Below, piece by piece: positions 41,127 to 50,019 of a stretch of 64,000 nt of DNA. Made by a program: the position numbers and the translations under genes. The stretch is from Pimelobacter simplex (GTDB lineage: Bacteria > Actinomycetota > Actinomycetes > Propionibacteriales > Nocardioidaceae): NCBI RefSeq assembly GCF_024662235.1, contig NZ_CP096276.1:3472001-3536000 (forward strand). Direction: 5' to 3'. Position 1 is the stretch's first letter. Each line of letters starts with the position of its first letter. A model generated the notes under the pieces. It was not told where the DNA came from. It did not search any database and was given only the letters and a program-made list of their open reading frames with translations.

Positions 41127-41876
41127 ATGCGTTCCTACGACGAGCTGGTGGCCGAGGCCGCGACCGCCGACGTGACCGGCTGGGGCTTCGGCTGGCTCGA
41201 CGGCCGGGCGAGCGAGGAGCGGCCGCCCTGGGGCTACGCCCGGCTCCTGGCCGACCGGCTCGGCGCCGTGGCCAGGGCGCTGGACCTCGACACCGGCGGC
41301 GGCGAGGTGCTCGCCGAGGCGCCGGTGCTGCCGCCCCGGATGGTCGTCACCGAGGGCTGGGCGCCCAACGCCGAGCGGGCGCGAGCCCGGCTCGGCCCGC
41401 GCGGGGTCGAGGTGGTCGAGGTCGCCCCGGGCGCCCCGCTCCCCCTGCCCGACGGCTCCTTCGACCTGGTCACCGCCCGGCACCCCGTCGCCCCGGACTG
41501 GGCCGAGATCGCGCGGGTGCTCCGCCCCGGCGGGCACTACCTGGCCCAGCACGTCGGCCCGGCATCGGCGTTCGAGCTCATCGAGCGGTTCCTCGGGCCG
41601 CTGCCCGACCAGCGCCGGGGCCGCGATCCCGAGGTCGAGCGGGCCGGGGCCGAGGCCGCCGGGCTCACCGTGACCGGCCTGCGGACCGCGCGCTGCCGGA
41701 TGGAGCTCCGCGACGTCGGCGCGGTCGTGTGGCTGCTGCGCAAGTGCGTGTGGTGGGTGCCCGACTTCACCGTCGAGCGCTACGACGAGCGGCTGCGCGC
41801 GCTCGATGCCCTGCTGCGCACGGGCGAGCCGTTCGTCGCCCACTCCACGCGGCACCTGGTCGAGGCCCGGCGCTGA
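41127..41876 (+). CDS. Class I SAM-dependent methyltransferase-like protein
   Basis: The 249-residue protein has the methyltransferase pattern: LDLDTGGGEVLAE (motif I around Asp55) near residue 55, MVVTEGWAPNAERARARL (motif II), LPLPDGSFDLVTARHPV, and EIARVLRPGGHYLAQHVG (motif III). The C-terminal YDERLRALDALLRTG and FVAHSTRHLVEARR follow. The substrate is unknown. A GACGAT hexamer ends 6 bases before the ATG. It could share the operator 41082-41103 with the divergent lipase. Confidence 0.85.
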   Translation: MRSYDELVAEAATADVTGWGFGWLDGRASEERPPWGYARLLADRLGAVARALDLDTGGGEVLAEAPVLPPRMVVTEGWAPNAERARARLGPRGVEVVEVAPGAPLPLPDGSFDLVTARHPVAPDWAEIARVLRPGGHYLAQHVGPASAFELIERFLGPLPDQRRGRDPEVERAGAEAAGLTVTGLRTARCRMELRDVGAVVWLLRKCVWWVPDFTVERYDERLRALDALLRTGEPFVAHSTRHLVEARR

Positions 41877-41889
41877 GAAGCGGCGCGGG

Positions 41890-41914
41890 CCCCCCCCCCC
41901 CCCCCGGGGGGGGG
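41890..41914. repeat. C16-G9 homopolymer tract
   Basis: Sixteen C residues (41890-41905) are followed directly by nine G residues (41906-41914), 13 bases after the methyltransferase stop. It may be real, a self-complementary tract, or a sequencing/assembly error. It lies outside genes. Confidence 0.9.
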
Positions 41915-41915
41915 C

Positions 41916-41946
41916 GCGGCCCCGACTCGAGCGAGTCGGGGGCCGC
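41916..41946 (-). terminator. Terminator of trigger factor gene
   Basis: GCGGCCCCGACTCG (41916-41929) pairs with CGAGTCGGGGGCCGC (41932-41946) with one bulged G and a 2-base loop. It lies about 20 bases after the tig stop on the minus strand and may also end the opposite methyltransferase transcript. Confidence 0.8.
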
Positions 41947-41964
41947 GGCGGCGTACGGGGAGGA

Positions 41965-43347
41965 TCAGGCCTCGGCGGGAGCCTCGGTCTCGTCCTCGGC
42001 GCCCTCGACCTCGGGCTCGCCGATCGTGCCGTCGGCCTGGAGGTTCTTGAGCTCGATCTCGTTGCCGGCGGCGTCCTTGACGGTCGCGCCCTCGACGAGG
42101 ATCTGCAGCGCCTTGCCGCGGCGGATCTCCTGGACCATCTCGGGCACGTGGTTGTGCTCGAACATGTGGTTCACGAACTCCTGTGGGTCCTGACCGGACT
42201 GCTGGGCGCGGCGGATCATGTGCTGGGTCAGCTCGCCCTGGTCGACGCCGATCTCTTCCTTGTCGGCGATCTCGTCGAGGATGAACTGCGCGGCGACGGC
42301 GTCACGGACCCGGCGCTCGAGGTCGGCCTCGAACTCCTCCTGGGTCTGCTCCTCGTCCTCGAGGTACTTCTCGAGGGTCATGCCGGCGTACTGCAGCTGC
42401 TGCTCGAGGTTGCCCCGGCGAGCGTTGAGCTCCTCGGTGACCATCGACTCGGGCAGCGGGATCTCGACCTTCTCGAGGAGGGCCTCGAGGACGGCGTCGC
42501 GGGCCGCGGCGGCCTGCTCGAGGCGCTTGCCGCGGGTCAGCCGCTCGCGGACGTCGTCGCGCAGCTCGGCGAGGGTGTCGAACTCCGACGCCTCCTGAGC
42601 GAAGTCGTCGTCGAGCTCGGGGAGCTCCTGCTCCTGGACCTGGGTGACCTTGACGGCCACCTCGACGTCCTGGCCCACCAGGTCGCCGCTGACGAGCTGG
42701 GTGGTGAAGGTCTTCTCCTCGCCGGCGGCGACGCCGACCAGGGCCTCGTCGAGGCCGTCGATCATGCCGCCGTTGCCGACCTTGTAGGAGAAGCCGGAGA
42801 TCTCGGCGCCCTCGACGGTCTCGCCGTCCTGGGTCGCGACGAGGTCGATGACGACGAAGTCGCCGTCCTGGGCCGCGCGCTCGACGTCACTCAGGGTGCC
42901 GAAGCGCTCACGCAGCGCGTCGACCTGCTCGGCCACGTCGTCGTCGCTGACCGCGAGGTCGTCGACGGAGGCCTCGAGGCCGTCGTAGTCCGGGAGGTCG
43001 ATCTCGGGCTTGATGTCGACCTCGGCGGTGAACTCGAGCGCGTCGTTGTCCTCGAACTTCGTGACCTCGATCTCCGGCTGCGCCAGCGGGGTCAGGTTGT
43101 TCTCCTGGAGCGCCTCGACGTAGGCCTTCGGGAGCACGTCGTTGACGGCCTCGTCGAGGACGACGCCGCGGCCGACCTGGCGGTCGATCACCTGCGGCGG
43201 GACCTTGCCGCGGCGGAAGCCGGGGACGTTGATCTGCTTCGCGATCTTCTGGTACGCCGCGTCGAGGCTCGGCTTGAGCTCCTCGAAGGGCACCTCGACG
43301 GTCAGCTTGGCCCGGGTCGGGCTCAAGGTCTCGACGGCGCTCTTCAC
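41965..43347 (-). CDS. tig: Trigger factor, ribosome-associated chaperone and prolyl isomerase
   Basis: The 460-residue protein has the ribosome-binding domain (VPFEELKPSLDAAYQKIA with the signature GFRRGKVPPQVI near residue 45), the FKBP-type PPIase domain (residues about 150-240), and the helical C-terminal chaperone domain. A very acidic tail (last 30 residues) follows. It binds nascent chains at the ribosome exit. GTG 43347 has AGGAG at good spacing. In related genomes tig is adjacent to clpP1; here about 5.8 kb separates them. Confidence 0.95.
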   Translation of the reverse strand: MKSAVETLSPTRAKLTVEVPFEELKPSLDAAYQKIAKQINVPGFRRGKVPPQVIDRQVGRGVVLDEAVNDVLPKAYVEALQENNLTPLAQPEIEVTKFEDNDALEFTAEVDIKPEIDLPDYDGLEASVDDLAVSDDDVAEQVDALRERFGTLSDVERAAQDGDFVVIDLVATQDGETVEGAEISGFSYKVGNGGMIDGLDEALVGVAAGEEKTFTTQLVSGDLVGQDVEVAVKVTQVQEQELPELDDDFAQEASEFDTLAELRDDVRERLTRGKRLEQAAAARDAVLEALLEKVEIPLPESMVTEELNARRGNLEQQLQYAGMTLEKYLEDEEQTQEEFEADLERRVRDAVAAQFILDEIADKEEIGVDQGELTQHMIRRAQQSGQDPQEFVNHMFEHNHVPEMVQEIRRGKALQILVEGATVKDAAGNEIELKNLQADGTIGEPEVEGAEDETEAPAEA

Positions 43348-43413
43348 AGGTGTTCTCCTACTGGTCAGTGGGTGGTGCACGGGCGCGGGGCCCGCTGCGA
43401 TCAAGGTGATCTG

Positions 43414-43486
43414 TCGGGGCGACAGGACTCGAACCTGCGGTCTCCTGCTCCCAAAGCAGGCGCGCTAGCCACTACGCTACGCCCCG
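43414..43486 (-). tRNA. tRNA-Pro (anticodon TGG)
   Basis: Read on the minus strand, a 7-bp acceptor stem (CGGGGCG/CGCCCCG), D arm, anticodon arm CCTGC-TTTGGGA-GCAGG and T arm with GGTTCGAGTCC fold well over 73 bases. The loop gives anticodon TGG. The CCA end is not encoded. Confidence 0.93.
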
Positions 43487-43524
43487 CGGAACGGCCCGGC
43501 GCTCGGTGGTCGGACCGCACTTCG

Positions 43525-43595
43525 AGGGGATGACGGGAATCGAACCCGCGTAATCAGTTTGGAAGACTGAGGCTCTACCATTGAGCTACATCCCC
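43525..43595 (-). tRNA. tRNA-Gly (anticodon TCC)
   Basis: On the minus strand the acceptor GGGGATG pairs with CATCCCC, with a D arm (GCTC...GAGC), anticodon arm with loop TTCCAAA, and T loop TTCGATT, about 71 bases. The anticodon is TCC. CCA is not encoded. It lies 38 bases upstream of tRNA-Pro, probably in one transcript. Confidence 0.93.
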
Positions 43596-43672
43596 GCCTG
43601 GCGCCTGGCCAGGCTCACGCCTGGCCCAGAGCCACGGGCAATCGTGCCACACGGCCGGGCGCGTCCCCCAAC

Positions 43673-44719
43673 TCAGGGGCGCCGGTGGACCACCAGCAGG
43701 GCCCGGTCGTCGTCCGGCGAACCGACGGCGGCGACGAGCCGGTCGGCCAGGCCGTCCCACGAGTGGCGCAGCAGCGACTCGGCCGCACCCATCATGTGGT
43801 CGATGCCGAGCTCGATGTCGCGGCGCGGCTCCTCGACCATCCCGTCGGTGTAGAGCAGCAGGCTGTCGCCGGCGTCGAGGCGACCGCGGAAGCAGGCGTA
43901 GTCGACGTCCTCGACGATGCCGAGCACCGGCCCCTCGGCGGGCAGCAGCTGCCAGCGCCCGGAGCCGGCGTGGCGCTGGACGGCGGGCGGGTGGCCGGCC
44001 GAGCGCAGCTCGTACTCCCCCGTGGCCAGGTCGACCGAGACGTGGACGGCGGTCGCGAAGCCCTCCTCCCAGGCGCGCTGGAGGAGGTAGTCGTTGGCCG
44101 CCGGCAGGAACCGGCCGGGCGGCAGCGCGGCGACCAGCCCGCCCATCGCGCCGGAGAGCTGGAGCGCACGGGTGCCGGCGGCCTCGCCCTTGCCGGAGAC
44201 GTCGACGACGACGAGCTCGATCCGGCGGCCGTGCTCACCGCCGGTCGCCACGACGAAGTCCCCGGCGAACGGCGAGCCGCCCGCCGACGACAGCGCCGAC
44301 TCGACCAGCCAGTCCGCGGGCAGGGTCGGGATCTCGCCCTGGGCGAGGATCCGGTCGCGCAGGTCGACGAGCATCGACTGGCCGCGGATCGGCCCGACGC
44401 CGATCTGGCCGCGGCGCAGGGACAGGAAGATCACGAGCACCGCGACGCCCGCCATCACGGCGAGCGCGGCGACGATGCGCGCGGTGTACTCGTCCTGGAG
44501 GACCGCGGCGCAGCCCAGCGCGACGAGCACGTAGCCCGCGAACCACGGCAGCACCCGGTTGCTGAGGAAGAGGATGCCGAGCACCAGCGGCAGGAAGATC
44601 AGGTTGATCGGCACGTCGTCGGGGCGCAGCGCGATGCCGGCGACCACCGCCGCGGCGAGCAGCGCGAGCACCGAGGCGAGGCCGACGTCGGTCAGCGCCC
44701 AGCGCCGCGCGTTGATCAT
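43673..44719 (-). CDS. Membrane PP2C/SpoIIE-type serine phosphatase
   Basis: The 348-residue protein has five or so transmembrane helices (residues 10-120) and a SpoIIE/RsbU-type phosphatase domain: GDFVVATGGEHGRRIELVVV, DVSGKGEAAG (metal-binding Asp), TAVHVSVDLATGEYELRSAG and LLLYTDGMVEEPR. Such enzymes dephosphorylate anti-anti-sigma factors to release stress sigma factors. No sensor domain other than the membrane part is present. The start overlaps the Nei-type gene stop (ATGA), so both come from one transcript. Confidence 0.9.
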   Translation of the reverse strand: MINARRWALTDVGLASVLALLAAAVVAGIALRPDDVPINLIFLPLVLGILFLSNRVLPWFAGYVLVALGCAAVLQDEYTARIVAALAVMAGVAVLVIFLSLRRGQIGVGPIRGQSMLVDLRDRILAQGEIPTLPADWLVESALSSAGGSPFAGDFVVATGGEHGRRIELVVVDVSGKGEAAGTRALQLSGAMGGLVAALPPGRFLPAANDYLLQRAWEEGFATAVHVSVDLATGEYELRSAGHPPAVQRHAGSGRWQLLPAEGPVLGIVEDVDYACFRGRLDAGDSLLLYTDGMVEEPRRDIELGIDHMMGAAESLLRHSWDGLADRLVAAVGSPDDDRALLVVHRRP

Positions 44720-45552
44720 CGCGCCGCCCGGGACCGGAAGGTCGGCTGGCACCGGGGACACCAGAAGAGGTTGCGTCCGCCGAGCACCTCGGTACGGACC
44801 GGGCCGCCGCACACGTGGCAGGGCTGGCCGGTCCGCCGGTAGACGTAGACCTCGCCGCCGTGGTCGTCGACCCGCGGCGCGCGGCCCATCGCCTCGGGGG
44901 TGTGCTCGGGCCGGACGGTGTCGATCCGCCCGGTCGCGACCCCCTCGGTCATGAGCACGACCAGATCGTCCCAGATCGCGTGCCACTGCGAGACCCGAAG
45001 CGTGCGACCGGGGCGCAGCGGGTGGATCCGGTGCCGGAAGAGGACCTCGGCGCGGTAGACGTTGCCGACGCCGGCGAGCACCGTCTGGTCCATGAGCAGG
45101 GTGCCGATCGGCGCGCTGCTGCGGCTGATCCGGGCCCAGGCCCGGTCGGGGTCGGCGTCCGCGCGCAGCGGGTCCGGGCCGGCCTTGGCGACCACCGCGG
45201 CGCGCTCGGCAGCGGTGACCAGGGCGCAGGTGGTCGCGCCGCGCAGGTCGCCGTACGCGCCGGGGCGGGCGAGGCGCAGCCGCACCTGGCCGATCGGCAG
45301 CGGGATCTCCGGGACGCCGTCGCGGACCTCGAAGGTGCCGTAGAGCCCCAGGTGGACGTGCACGAACCGCTCGTCCTCGAAGCGGACGAAGAGCTGCTTG
45401 CCCCACGCCTCGGCATCGACCAGGCGCGCGCCGTCGAGGCGGGCGGCAGACTCGGCGAAGCGTCCCTGCGGGCTGCCGACCTGGACCAGGTGGCCGCCGA
45501 AGACGGTGCTGAGCTCGCCGGCGAGCCGGTGGAGGGTATGGCCCTCGGGCAT
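44716..45552 (-). CDS. nei: Formamidopyrimidine-DNA glycosylase family protein (Nei-type)
   Basis: The 278-residue protein begins MPEGHT, exposing the Pro2 nucleophile and Glu3 of the Fpg/Nei family; GVGNVYRAEVLFRHRIHP is the helix-two-turn-helix, and a C-terminal zinc finger CHVCGG...CPRC is complete. It removes oxidised bases and nicks the abasic strand. The catalytic opening MPEGHTLHRLA resembles mycobacterial Nei2 more than Fpg (MPELPEVE). Its start overlaps the rpiB stop (TGATG). Confidence 0.9.
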   Translation of the reverse strand: MPEGHTLHRLAGELSTVFGGHLVQVGSPQGRFAESAARLDGARLVDAEAWGKQLFVRFEDERFVHVHLGLYGTFEVRDGVPEIPLPIGQVRLRLARPGAYGDLRGATTCALVTAAERAAVVAKAGPDPLRADADPDRAWARISRSSAPIGTLLMDQTVLAGVGNVYRAEVLFRHRIHPLRPGRTLRVSQWHAIWDDLVVLMTEGVATGRIDTVRPEHTPEAMGRAPRVDDHGGEVYVYRRTGQPCHVCGGPVRTEVLGGRNLFWCPRCQPTFRSRAAR

Positions 45553-46058
45553 CAGGCCTGGCCGTGCCCGAGCGCGGACTCGGGCAGCGGCGGGAGCTCG
45601 CCGGTGGTCTCGTACGACGACAGCTGGCCGATCCGGCGCACGTGGCGCTCGTCGCCCGGGAACGGCGTGGTCAGGAAGACCTCGACCAGGCGGGTCATCT
45701 CGTCGAGCGTGTGCATCCGGCCGCCGACCGCGACGACCCACGCGTCGTTGTGCTCGCGGGCCAGGCTCGCGGTCTGCTCGGACCAGGCCAGCGCCGCGCG
45801 CACGCCCTGGACCTTGTTGGCCGCGATCTGCTCGCCGTTGCCGGAGCCCCCGATCACGACGCCGAGGCTGTCGAGGCCCTTCGCCCGGTCGGCGCGGACG
45901 CCCTCGGCGGCCCGCAGGCAGAAGACCGGGTAGTCGTCGAGCGCGTCGTAGACGAACGGGCCGTGGTCGACCGGCTCGTAGCCGTGCTCGGTGAGCCAGC
46001 CGATGAGGTGGGACTTGAGCTCGAGGCCGGCGTGGTCGCAGCCGAGGTGGACGCGCAT
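45552..46058 (-). CDS. rpiB: Ribose-5-phosphate isomerase B
   Basis: The 168-residue protein has the RpiB opening GCDHAGLELK and the active-site loop GGSGNGEQIAANK, in which Glu76 replaces the cysteine base of enteric RpiB, as in the mycobacterial enzyme. The C-terminal HVRRIGQLSSYE lines the phosphate site. It interconverts ribose 5-phosphate and ribulose 5-phosphate in the pentose phosphate pathway. It starts the rpiB-nei-phosphatase group and is about 42 bases after the LpdA-like gene on the same strand. Confidence 0.93.
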   Translation of the reverse strand: MRVHLGCDHAGLELKSHLIGWLTEHGYEPVDHGPFVYDALDDYPVFCLRAAEGVRADRAKGLDSLGVVIGGSGNGEQIAANKVQGVRAALAWSEQTASLAREHNDAWVVAVGGRMHTLDEMTRLVEVFLTTPFPGDERHVRRIGQLSSYETTGELPPLPESALGHGQA

Positions 46059-46100
46059 GGGGCAATCCTCGCAGGTGGCCCCGGGTGGTCCTACACCTGC

Positions 46101-47468
46101 CTACATCTGGTGGAGGCGGCGGGCGGCCTCGGCGATCGAGCCGCTGATCGACGGGTAGACGGTGAACGTCTGGGCGAGCTGGTCGGCGGTGAGCCGCTCG
46201 GTCACGGCGAGCGCGACCGGGTGGATCAGCTCGGACGCCCGCGGCCCGACCACGACGCCGCCGAGCAGGCTGCGCGAGCCCGGCGCGACGAAGAGCTTGA
46301 CGAAGCCGTCGACGATGCCCTGCATCTTGGCGCGCGGGTTGGTCGCGAGCGGCTGCACGACGACCTCGGCGAGCACCTCGCCGGCGTCGACCTGCTGCTG
46401 GGTGACGCCGACGGTGGCGATCTCGGGCGAGGTGAAGACGTTGGACGCCACCACCCCGAGGTCGAGCGGCTGGACGGCGTCGCCGAGGACGTGGGCCATC
46501 GCGATCCGGCCCTGCATGGCGGCGACGGAGGCGAGCATGAAGACGCCCGTGCAGTCGCCGGCGGCGTAGACGCCCGGGGCCGACGTACGGGAGACGCGGT
46601 CGACGCTGACGAAGCCGCCGTCGTCGAGGCGGACGCCGGCCTCCTCGAGGCCCAGGCCCGCGGTGTTGGGGACCGAGCCGAGGGCGAGGATGCAGTGCGA
46701 GCCGGTGACCTCACGGCCGTCCTGGAGGGTCACCGTGACGACGTCGCCGTCCCGGGTGACCGACTGCATGCGGGAGCGGCCGAGGACGGTCATGCCGCGG
46801 CGGGTGAGGACGTCCTCGAGCACCTGGGCGGCGTCCTGGTCCTCGCCGGGCAGGACCCGGTCGCGCGAGGAGACGAGGGTGACCGGGATGCCGAGCGACT
46901 GGTAGGCGCTGGCGAACTCCGCGCCGGTGACACCGGAGCCGACGACGATCACGTGCTCGGGCAGGTCGGCGAGGTCGTAGACCTGCTCCCAGGTGAGGAT
47001 CCGCTCGCCGTCGGGCTGGGCGGTGTCGAGCACCCGGGGCGTGGCACCGGTCGCGATGAGCACCGCGTCGGCGTCGTACGACGTCTCGGTGCCGTCGGCC
47101 GCGGTCGCGACCACGCGCGAGGGCCCGTCGAGCCGTCCCCGGCCCGGCACCACGGTCACGCCCTCGCGAGCCAGCCGGCCCGCGATGTCGGCCGACTGCG
47201 CCAGGGCCAGCGCCTTGACCCGCTCGTTGACCCGGGCCAGGTCGACCCGCGGCTCGTCGGCGAGGATCCCGAGCTCACCAGCCGCACCGAAGTCGGTCAT
47301 CACCTCGGCCGTCGCGATGAGCGTCTTGCTCGGCACGCAGTCGGTCAGCACGGCGGAACCGCCGACGCCGTCGGAGTCGACGACCACGACCTCCGCCCCG
47401 AGCTGTGCCGCCACCAGGGCCGACTCGTAGCCGCCCGGTCCGCCTCCGACGATCACCACGCGCGCCAT
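46101..47468 (-). CDS. lpdA: NAD(P)H-quinone dehydrogenase, LpdA-like
   Basis: The 455-residue flavoprotein has FAD motif VVIVGGGPGGYESAL, NAD motif VIVVGSGVTGAEFA, and a pyridine-nucleotide disulfide C-terminal domain ending SISGSIAEAARRL. In lipoamide dehydrogenase the redox pair is CxxxxC; here the region reads GGSAVLTDCVPSKT, so only one Cys remains. That matches the mycobacterial quinone reductase formerly called LpdA/LpdC (Rv3303c) and argues against lipoamide activity. ATG 47468 follows an AAGAAT hexamer by 7 bases; an ATG at 47477 is the alternative. Confidence 0.85.
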   Translation of the reverse strand: MARVVIVGGGPGGYESALVAAQLGAEVVVVDSDGVGGSAVLTDCVPSKTLIATAEVMTDFGAAGELGILADEPRVDLARVNERVKALALAQSADIAGRLAREGVTVVPGRGRLDGPSRVVATAADGTETSYDADAVLIATGATPRVLDTAQPDGERILTWEQVYDLADLPEHVIVVGSGVTGAEFASAYQSLGIPVTLVSSRDRVLPGEDQDAAQVLEDVLTRRGMTVLGRSRMQSVTRDGDVVTVTLQDGREVTGSHCILALGSVPNTAGLGLEEAGVRLDDGGFVSVDRVSRTSAPGVYAAGDCTGVFMLASVAAMQGRIAMAHVLGDAVQPLDLGVVASNVFTSPEIATVGVTQQQVDAGEVLAEVVVQPLATNPRAKMQGIVDGFVKLFVAPGSRSLLGGVVVGPRASELIHPVALAVTERLTADQLAQTFTVYPSISGSIAEAARRLHQM

Positions 47469-47500
47469 GGGCGCCATTCTTGCAGCGGAAGGCCGCGCCG

Positions 47501-47506
47501 TACGAT
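47501..47506 (+). promoter_or_regulatory. -10 hexamer TACGAT of the amino acid ABC operon (leaderless)
   Basis: TACGAT ends 7 bases before the ATG at 47514. Confidence 0.5.
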
Positions 47507-47513
47507 TCCCGCC

Positions 47514-48383
47514 ATGCGGACCACACGTCTCCTCGCCCCCTTCGCCGCCGCCGTCCTCGTCTCCGCGGTCGCCGCGTGCGCCCCGGCGGAGGACAAGGCC
47601 GAGCAGACCGGCAAGACCGCGGGCGCCGACAAGTGCGCCGTCGGCGACCTGCCCCTCGTCTCCAAGGGCGTGCTCTCGGTCGGCACCGACTCGCCGGCGT
47701 ACGAGCCGTGGTTCGTCGACAACGACCCGAGCAACGGCAAGGGCTACGAGTCCGCGGTCGCCTACGCGATCGCCGACCAGCTGGGCTTCAGCAAGGACCA
47801 GGTGAAGTGGGTGACGGTCCCCTTCAACAACTCCTACAAGCCGGGCAAGAAGAACTTCGACTTCGACATCAACCAGATCTCGGTCGACCCCGAGCGCGAG
47901 AAGGCCGTGGACTTCTCGGAGGGCTACTACTCCGCCGCGCAGGCCGTGATCGTCCTCAAGGACAGCCCGGCGGCCAAGATCACCGACCTCACCGAGCTGG
48001 CGAAGTTCAAGATCGGCGCCCAGACCGGGACGACCTCGCTGACCGCGATCCGCGACGTCATCAAGCCCGAGAAGGACCCGCTGGTCTTCCAGAACACCAA
48101 CAACGCCAAGCAGGCCATGCTCAACGGCCAGGTCGACGCGATCATCGCGGACCTGCCGACGGCGTTCTACATCAGCTCGGTCGAGATCCCGGACAGCAAG
48201 CTGCTCGGTCAGTTCCAGTACGACTCGGGCACTCCTGAGGAGTTCGGCCTGCTGTTCGAGCAGGGCAACAAGCTGCTCCCCTGCGTCAACGGCGCGCTCG
48301 ACACCCTGAAGAAGGAGGGCACGCTGGCGGAGCTCCAGAAGAAGTGGCTCTCCGACGTCGTGAGCGTGCCCGAGCTCAAGTGA
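47514..48383 (+). CDS. Polar amino acid ABC transporter, substrate-binding lipoprotein
   Basis: The 289-residue protein has a signal peptide with lipobox VAAC (about residue 22) and a type II periplasmic binding fold (SBP_bac_3): KGVLSVGTDSPAYEPWFVDN, GYESAVAYAIADQLG, DFDINQISVDPEREKAVDFS, IGAQTGTTSLTAIRDVI and AIIADLPTAFYIS. It captures an amino acid or related polar solute outside the membrane. Its stop overlaps the permease start (GTGA, 48380-48383). Confidence 0.92.
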   Translation: MRTTRLLAPFAAAVLVSAVAACAPAEDKAEQTGKTAGADKCAVGDLPLVSKGVLSVGTDSPAYEPWFVDNDPSNGKGYESAVAYAIADQLGFSKDQVKWVTVPFNNSYKPGKKNFDFDINQISVDPEREKAVDFSEGYYSAAQAVIVLKDSPAAKITDLTELAKFKIGAQTGTTSLTAIRDVIKPEKDPLVFQNTNNAKQAMLNGQVDAIIADLPTAFYISSVEIPDSKLLGQFQYDSGTPEEFGLLFEQGNKLLPCVNGALDTLKKEGTLAELQKKWLSDVVSVPELK

Positions 48384-49258
48384 GCACCCCGACCACGCAG
48401 CCCGGCGACGCTGCCGGGTGGATGCCGAGCGAGCGCGAGCTCGCCCGTCGTCGTACCCGGGAGCGGCAGCGCCGGCGCCGGATCGTCGTCGCGTCGGTCG
48501 CGACCGTCGTCGTGCTCGCGGCGCTGGTCGCGGCGGTCGTGCTGTCGCCGGGCTGGCCGCGGGTGCGGGCGACCTTCCTCGACCCCCACCACGCCAAGGA
48601 GTCGCTGCCCGCGATCGCCAAGGGCTTCTGGATCAACGTCAAGATGTTCCTGATCGCCGAGCCGATCATCCTGGTGGCCGGCCTCGCGCTCGCGCTGGTC
48701 CGGCAGGCCCGCTCGGCCTGGCTGGTGCCGCTGCGGGGGCTCGCGGTGGTGTTCACCGACGTGGTGCGCGGCATCCCCACGCTGCTGCTGGTGTTCCTCT
48801 TCGCCTACGGGATGCCCGCGCTGGGACTGGCCGGACTGCCGAACAGCCTGTTCTTCTGGGCGACCGTGGCGCTCGTCGTGTCCTACTCGGCCTACGTGGC
48901 CGAGGTGTTCCGCTCGGGCATCGAGTCGGTGCACCCCTCGCAGCTGGCCAGTGCCGAGGCGCTCGCGCTGTCCCGGGCCCAGACGATGCGCCACGTCGTG
49001 GTGCCGCAGGCAGTACGCCGCGTCGTACCGCCGCTGCTCAACGACTTCGTGTCGCTGCAGAAGGACACCGCGCTGGTCGCGTCGGTCGGCATCTTCGACG
49101 CGCTCTACGCGGCCGCCGACTACGCCAACTACAACTTCAACTACACGCCGTACCTCGTCGCGGCGGTCTTCTTCATCGCGATGACGGTGCCGCTGGCCCG
49201 GCTGTGCGACGTGCTCGCCCGGCGGATGGCCCGGCGCGAGCGGGCAGGAGCGCTCTGA
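48380..49258 (+). CDS. Polar amino acid ABC transporter, permease
   Basis: The 292-residue protein has a basic N-terminal region (RRRTRERQRRRR, residues 24-35), one early helix, and the HisM/GlnP permease domain from residue 75: GFWINVKMFLIAEPIILV, TDVVRGIPTLLLVFLFAYGM, and the EAA loop SAEALALSRAQTMRHVVVPQ that docks the ATPase. A single permease gene implies a homodimer. It lies between the binding lipoprotein and the ATPase with short overlaps. Confidence 0.92.
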   Translation: MSTPTTQPGDAAGWMPSERELARRRTRERQRRRRIVVASVATVVVLAALVAAVVLSPGWPRVRATFLDPHHAKESLPAIAKGFWINVKMFLIAEPIILVAGLALALVRQARSAWLVPLRGLAVVFTDVVRGIPTLLLVFLFAYGMPALGLAGLPNSLFFWATVALVVSYSAYVAEVFRSGIESVHPSQLASAEALALSRAQTMRHVVVPQAVRRVVPPLLNDFVSLQKDTALVASVGIFDALYAAADYANYNFNYTPYLVAAVFFIAMTVPLARLCDVLARRMARRERAGAL

Positions 49259-50019
49259 TGGCCGCCACTCCCCTGCTGGAGGTGCGCAACCTCCGCAAGA
49301 CCTACGCCCGCAGCGGCGAGGCCGGCCCGCGCGTCGTCCTGGACGACGTGTCGCTGACCGTCGCGCCCGGCGACGTCGTGTGCCTGATCGGCTCGTCGGG
49401 CTCGGGGAAGTCCACGCTGCTGCGCTGCATCGACCTGCTGGAGCCGATCGACGACGGCGTGATCGAGCTCCGGGGCCAGGAGATCTCCGACCCGATGGTC
49501 AGCCCGCAGGAGGTGCGCCGCGACATCGGGATGGTGTTCCAGGCCTACAACCTGTTCCCCCACCTGAGCGTGCTCGACAACTGCACGCTCGCGCCGCGCA
49601 AGGTGCACGGCGTACCGGCGGGTGAGGCGAAGGCGCGCGCCCACGAGCTGCTCGAGCGGTTCGGGCTCGGCGAGCACGTCGCGAAGCACCCCGACCAGCT
49701 CTCCGGAGGCCAGCAGCAGCGGGTCGCGCTCGTCCGCGCGCTGTGCACCGATCCCGCGCTGCTGCTGCTCGACGAGATCACCGCGGCCCTCGACCCCGAG
49801 CTCGTCGGCGAGGTGCTCGACATCGTCCGCAGCCTCGCCGAGGCCGGGACGACGATGATCCTCGCCACCCACGAGATGAGCTTCGCCCGCGAGGTCGCCT
49901 CGCACGTCTGCTTCCTCGACGGCGGCCGGATCGCCGAGGCCGGGCCGCCCGCGCAGGTGCTGGGCGAGCCGACCCAGGCACGCACCCGGGAGTTCCTGCG
50001 CCGGGTGCTCCCCCGGTGA
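49258..50019 (+). CDS. Polar amino acid ABC transporter, ATP-binding protein
   Basis: The 253-residue ATPase has Walker A GSSGSGKST near residue 45, Q-loop GMVFQAYNLFPHLSV, signature LSGGQQQRVA, Walker B LLLLDEITAALDPE and switch His in ATHEMSFAR. This is the GlnQ/HisP class. The Thr-Ala-Ala in place of Ser-Ala-Leu after Walker B is common in actinobacteria. It overlaps the permease stop by one base and the next gene by 4. Confidence 0.95.
   Translation: MAATPLLEVRNLRKTYARSGEAGPRVVLDDVSLTVAPGDVVCLIGSSGSGKSTLLRCIDLLEPIDDGVIELRGQEISDPMVSPQEVRRDIGMVFQAYNLFPHLSVLDNCTLAPRKVHGVPAGEAKARAHELLERFGLGEHVAKHPDQLSGGQQQRVALVRALCTDPALLLLDEITAALDPELVGEVLDIVRSLAEAGTTMILATHEMSFAREVASHVCFLDGGRIAEAGPPAQVLGEPTQARTREFLRRVLPR

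Noticed and set aside
45564..47513. Long plus-strand open frame joining the start of the ABC binding protein
   Set aside because: The upstream part lies opposite rpiB and the LpdA-like gene and is a shadow; the signal peptide and leaderless promoter put the true start at 47514.
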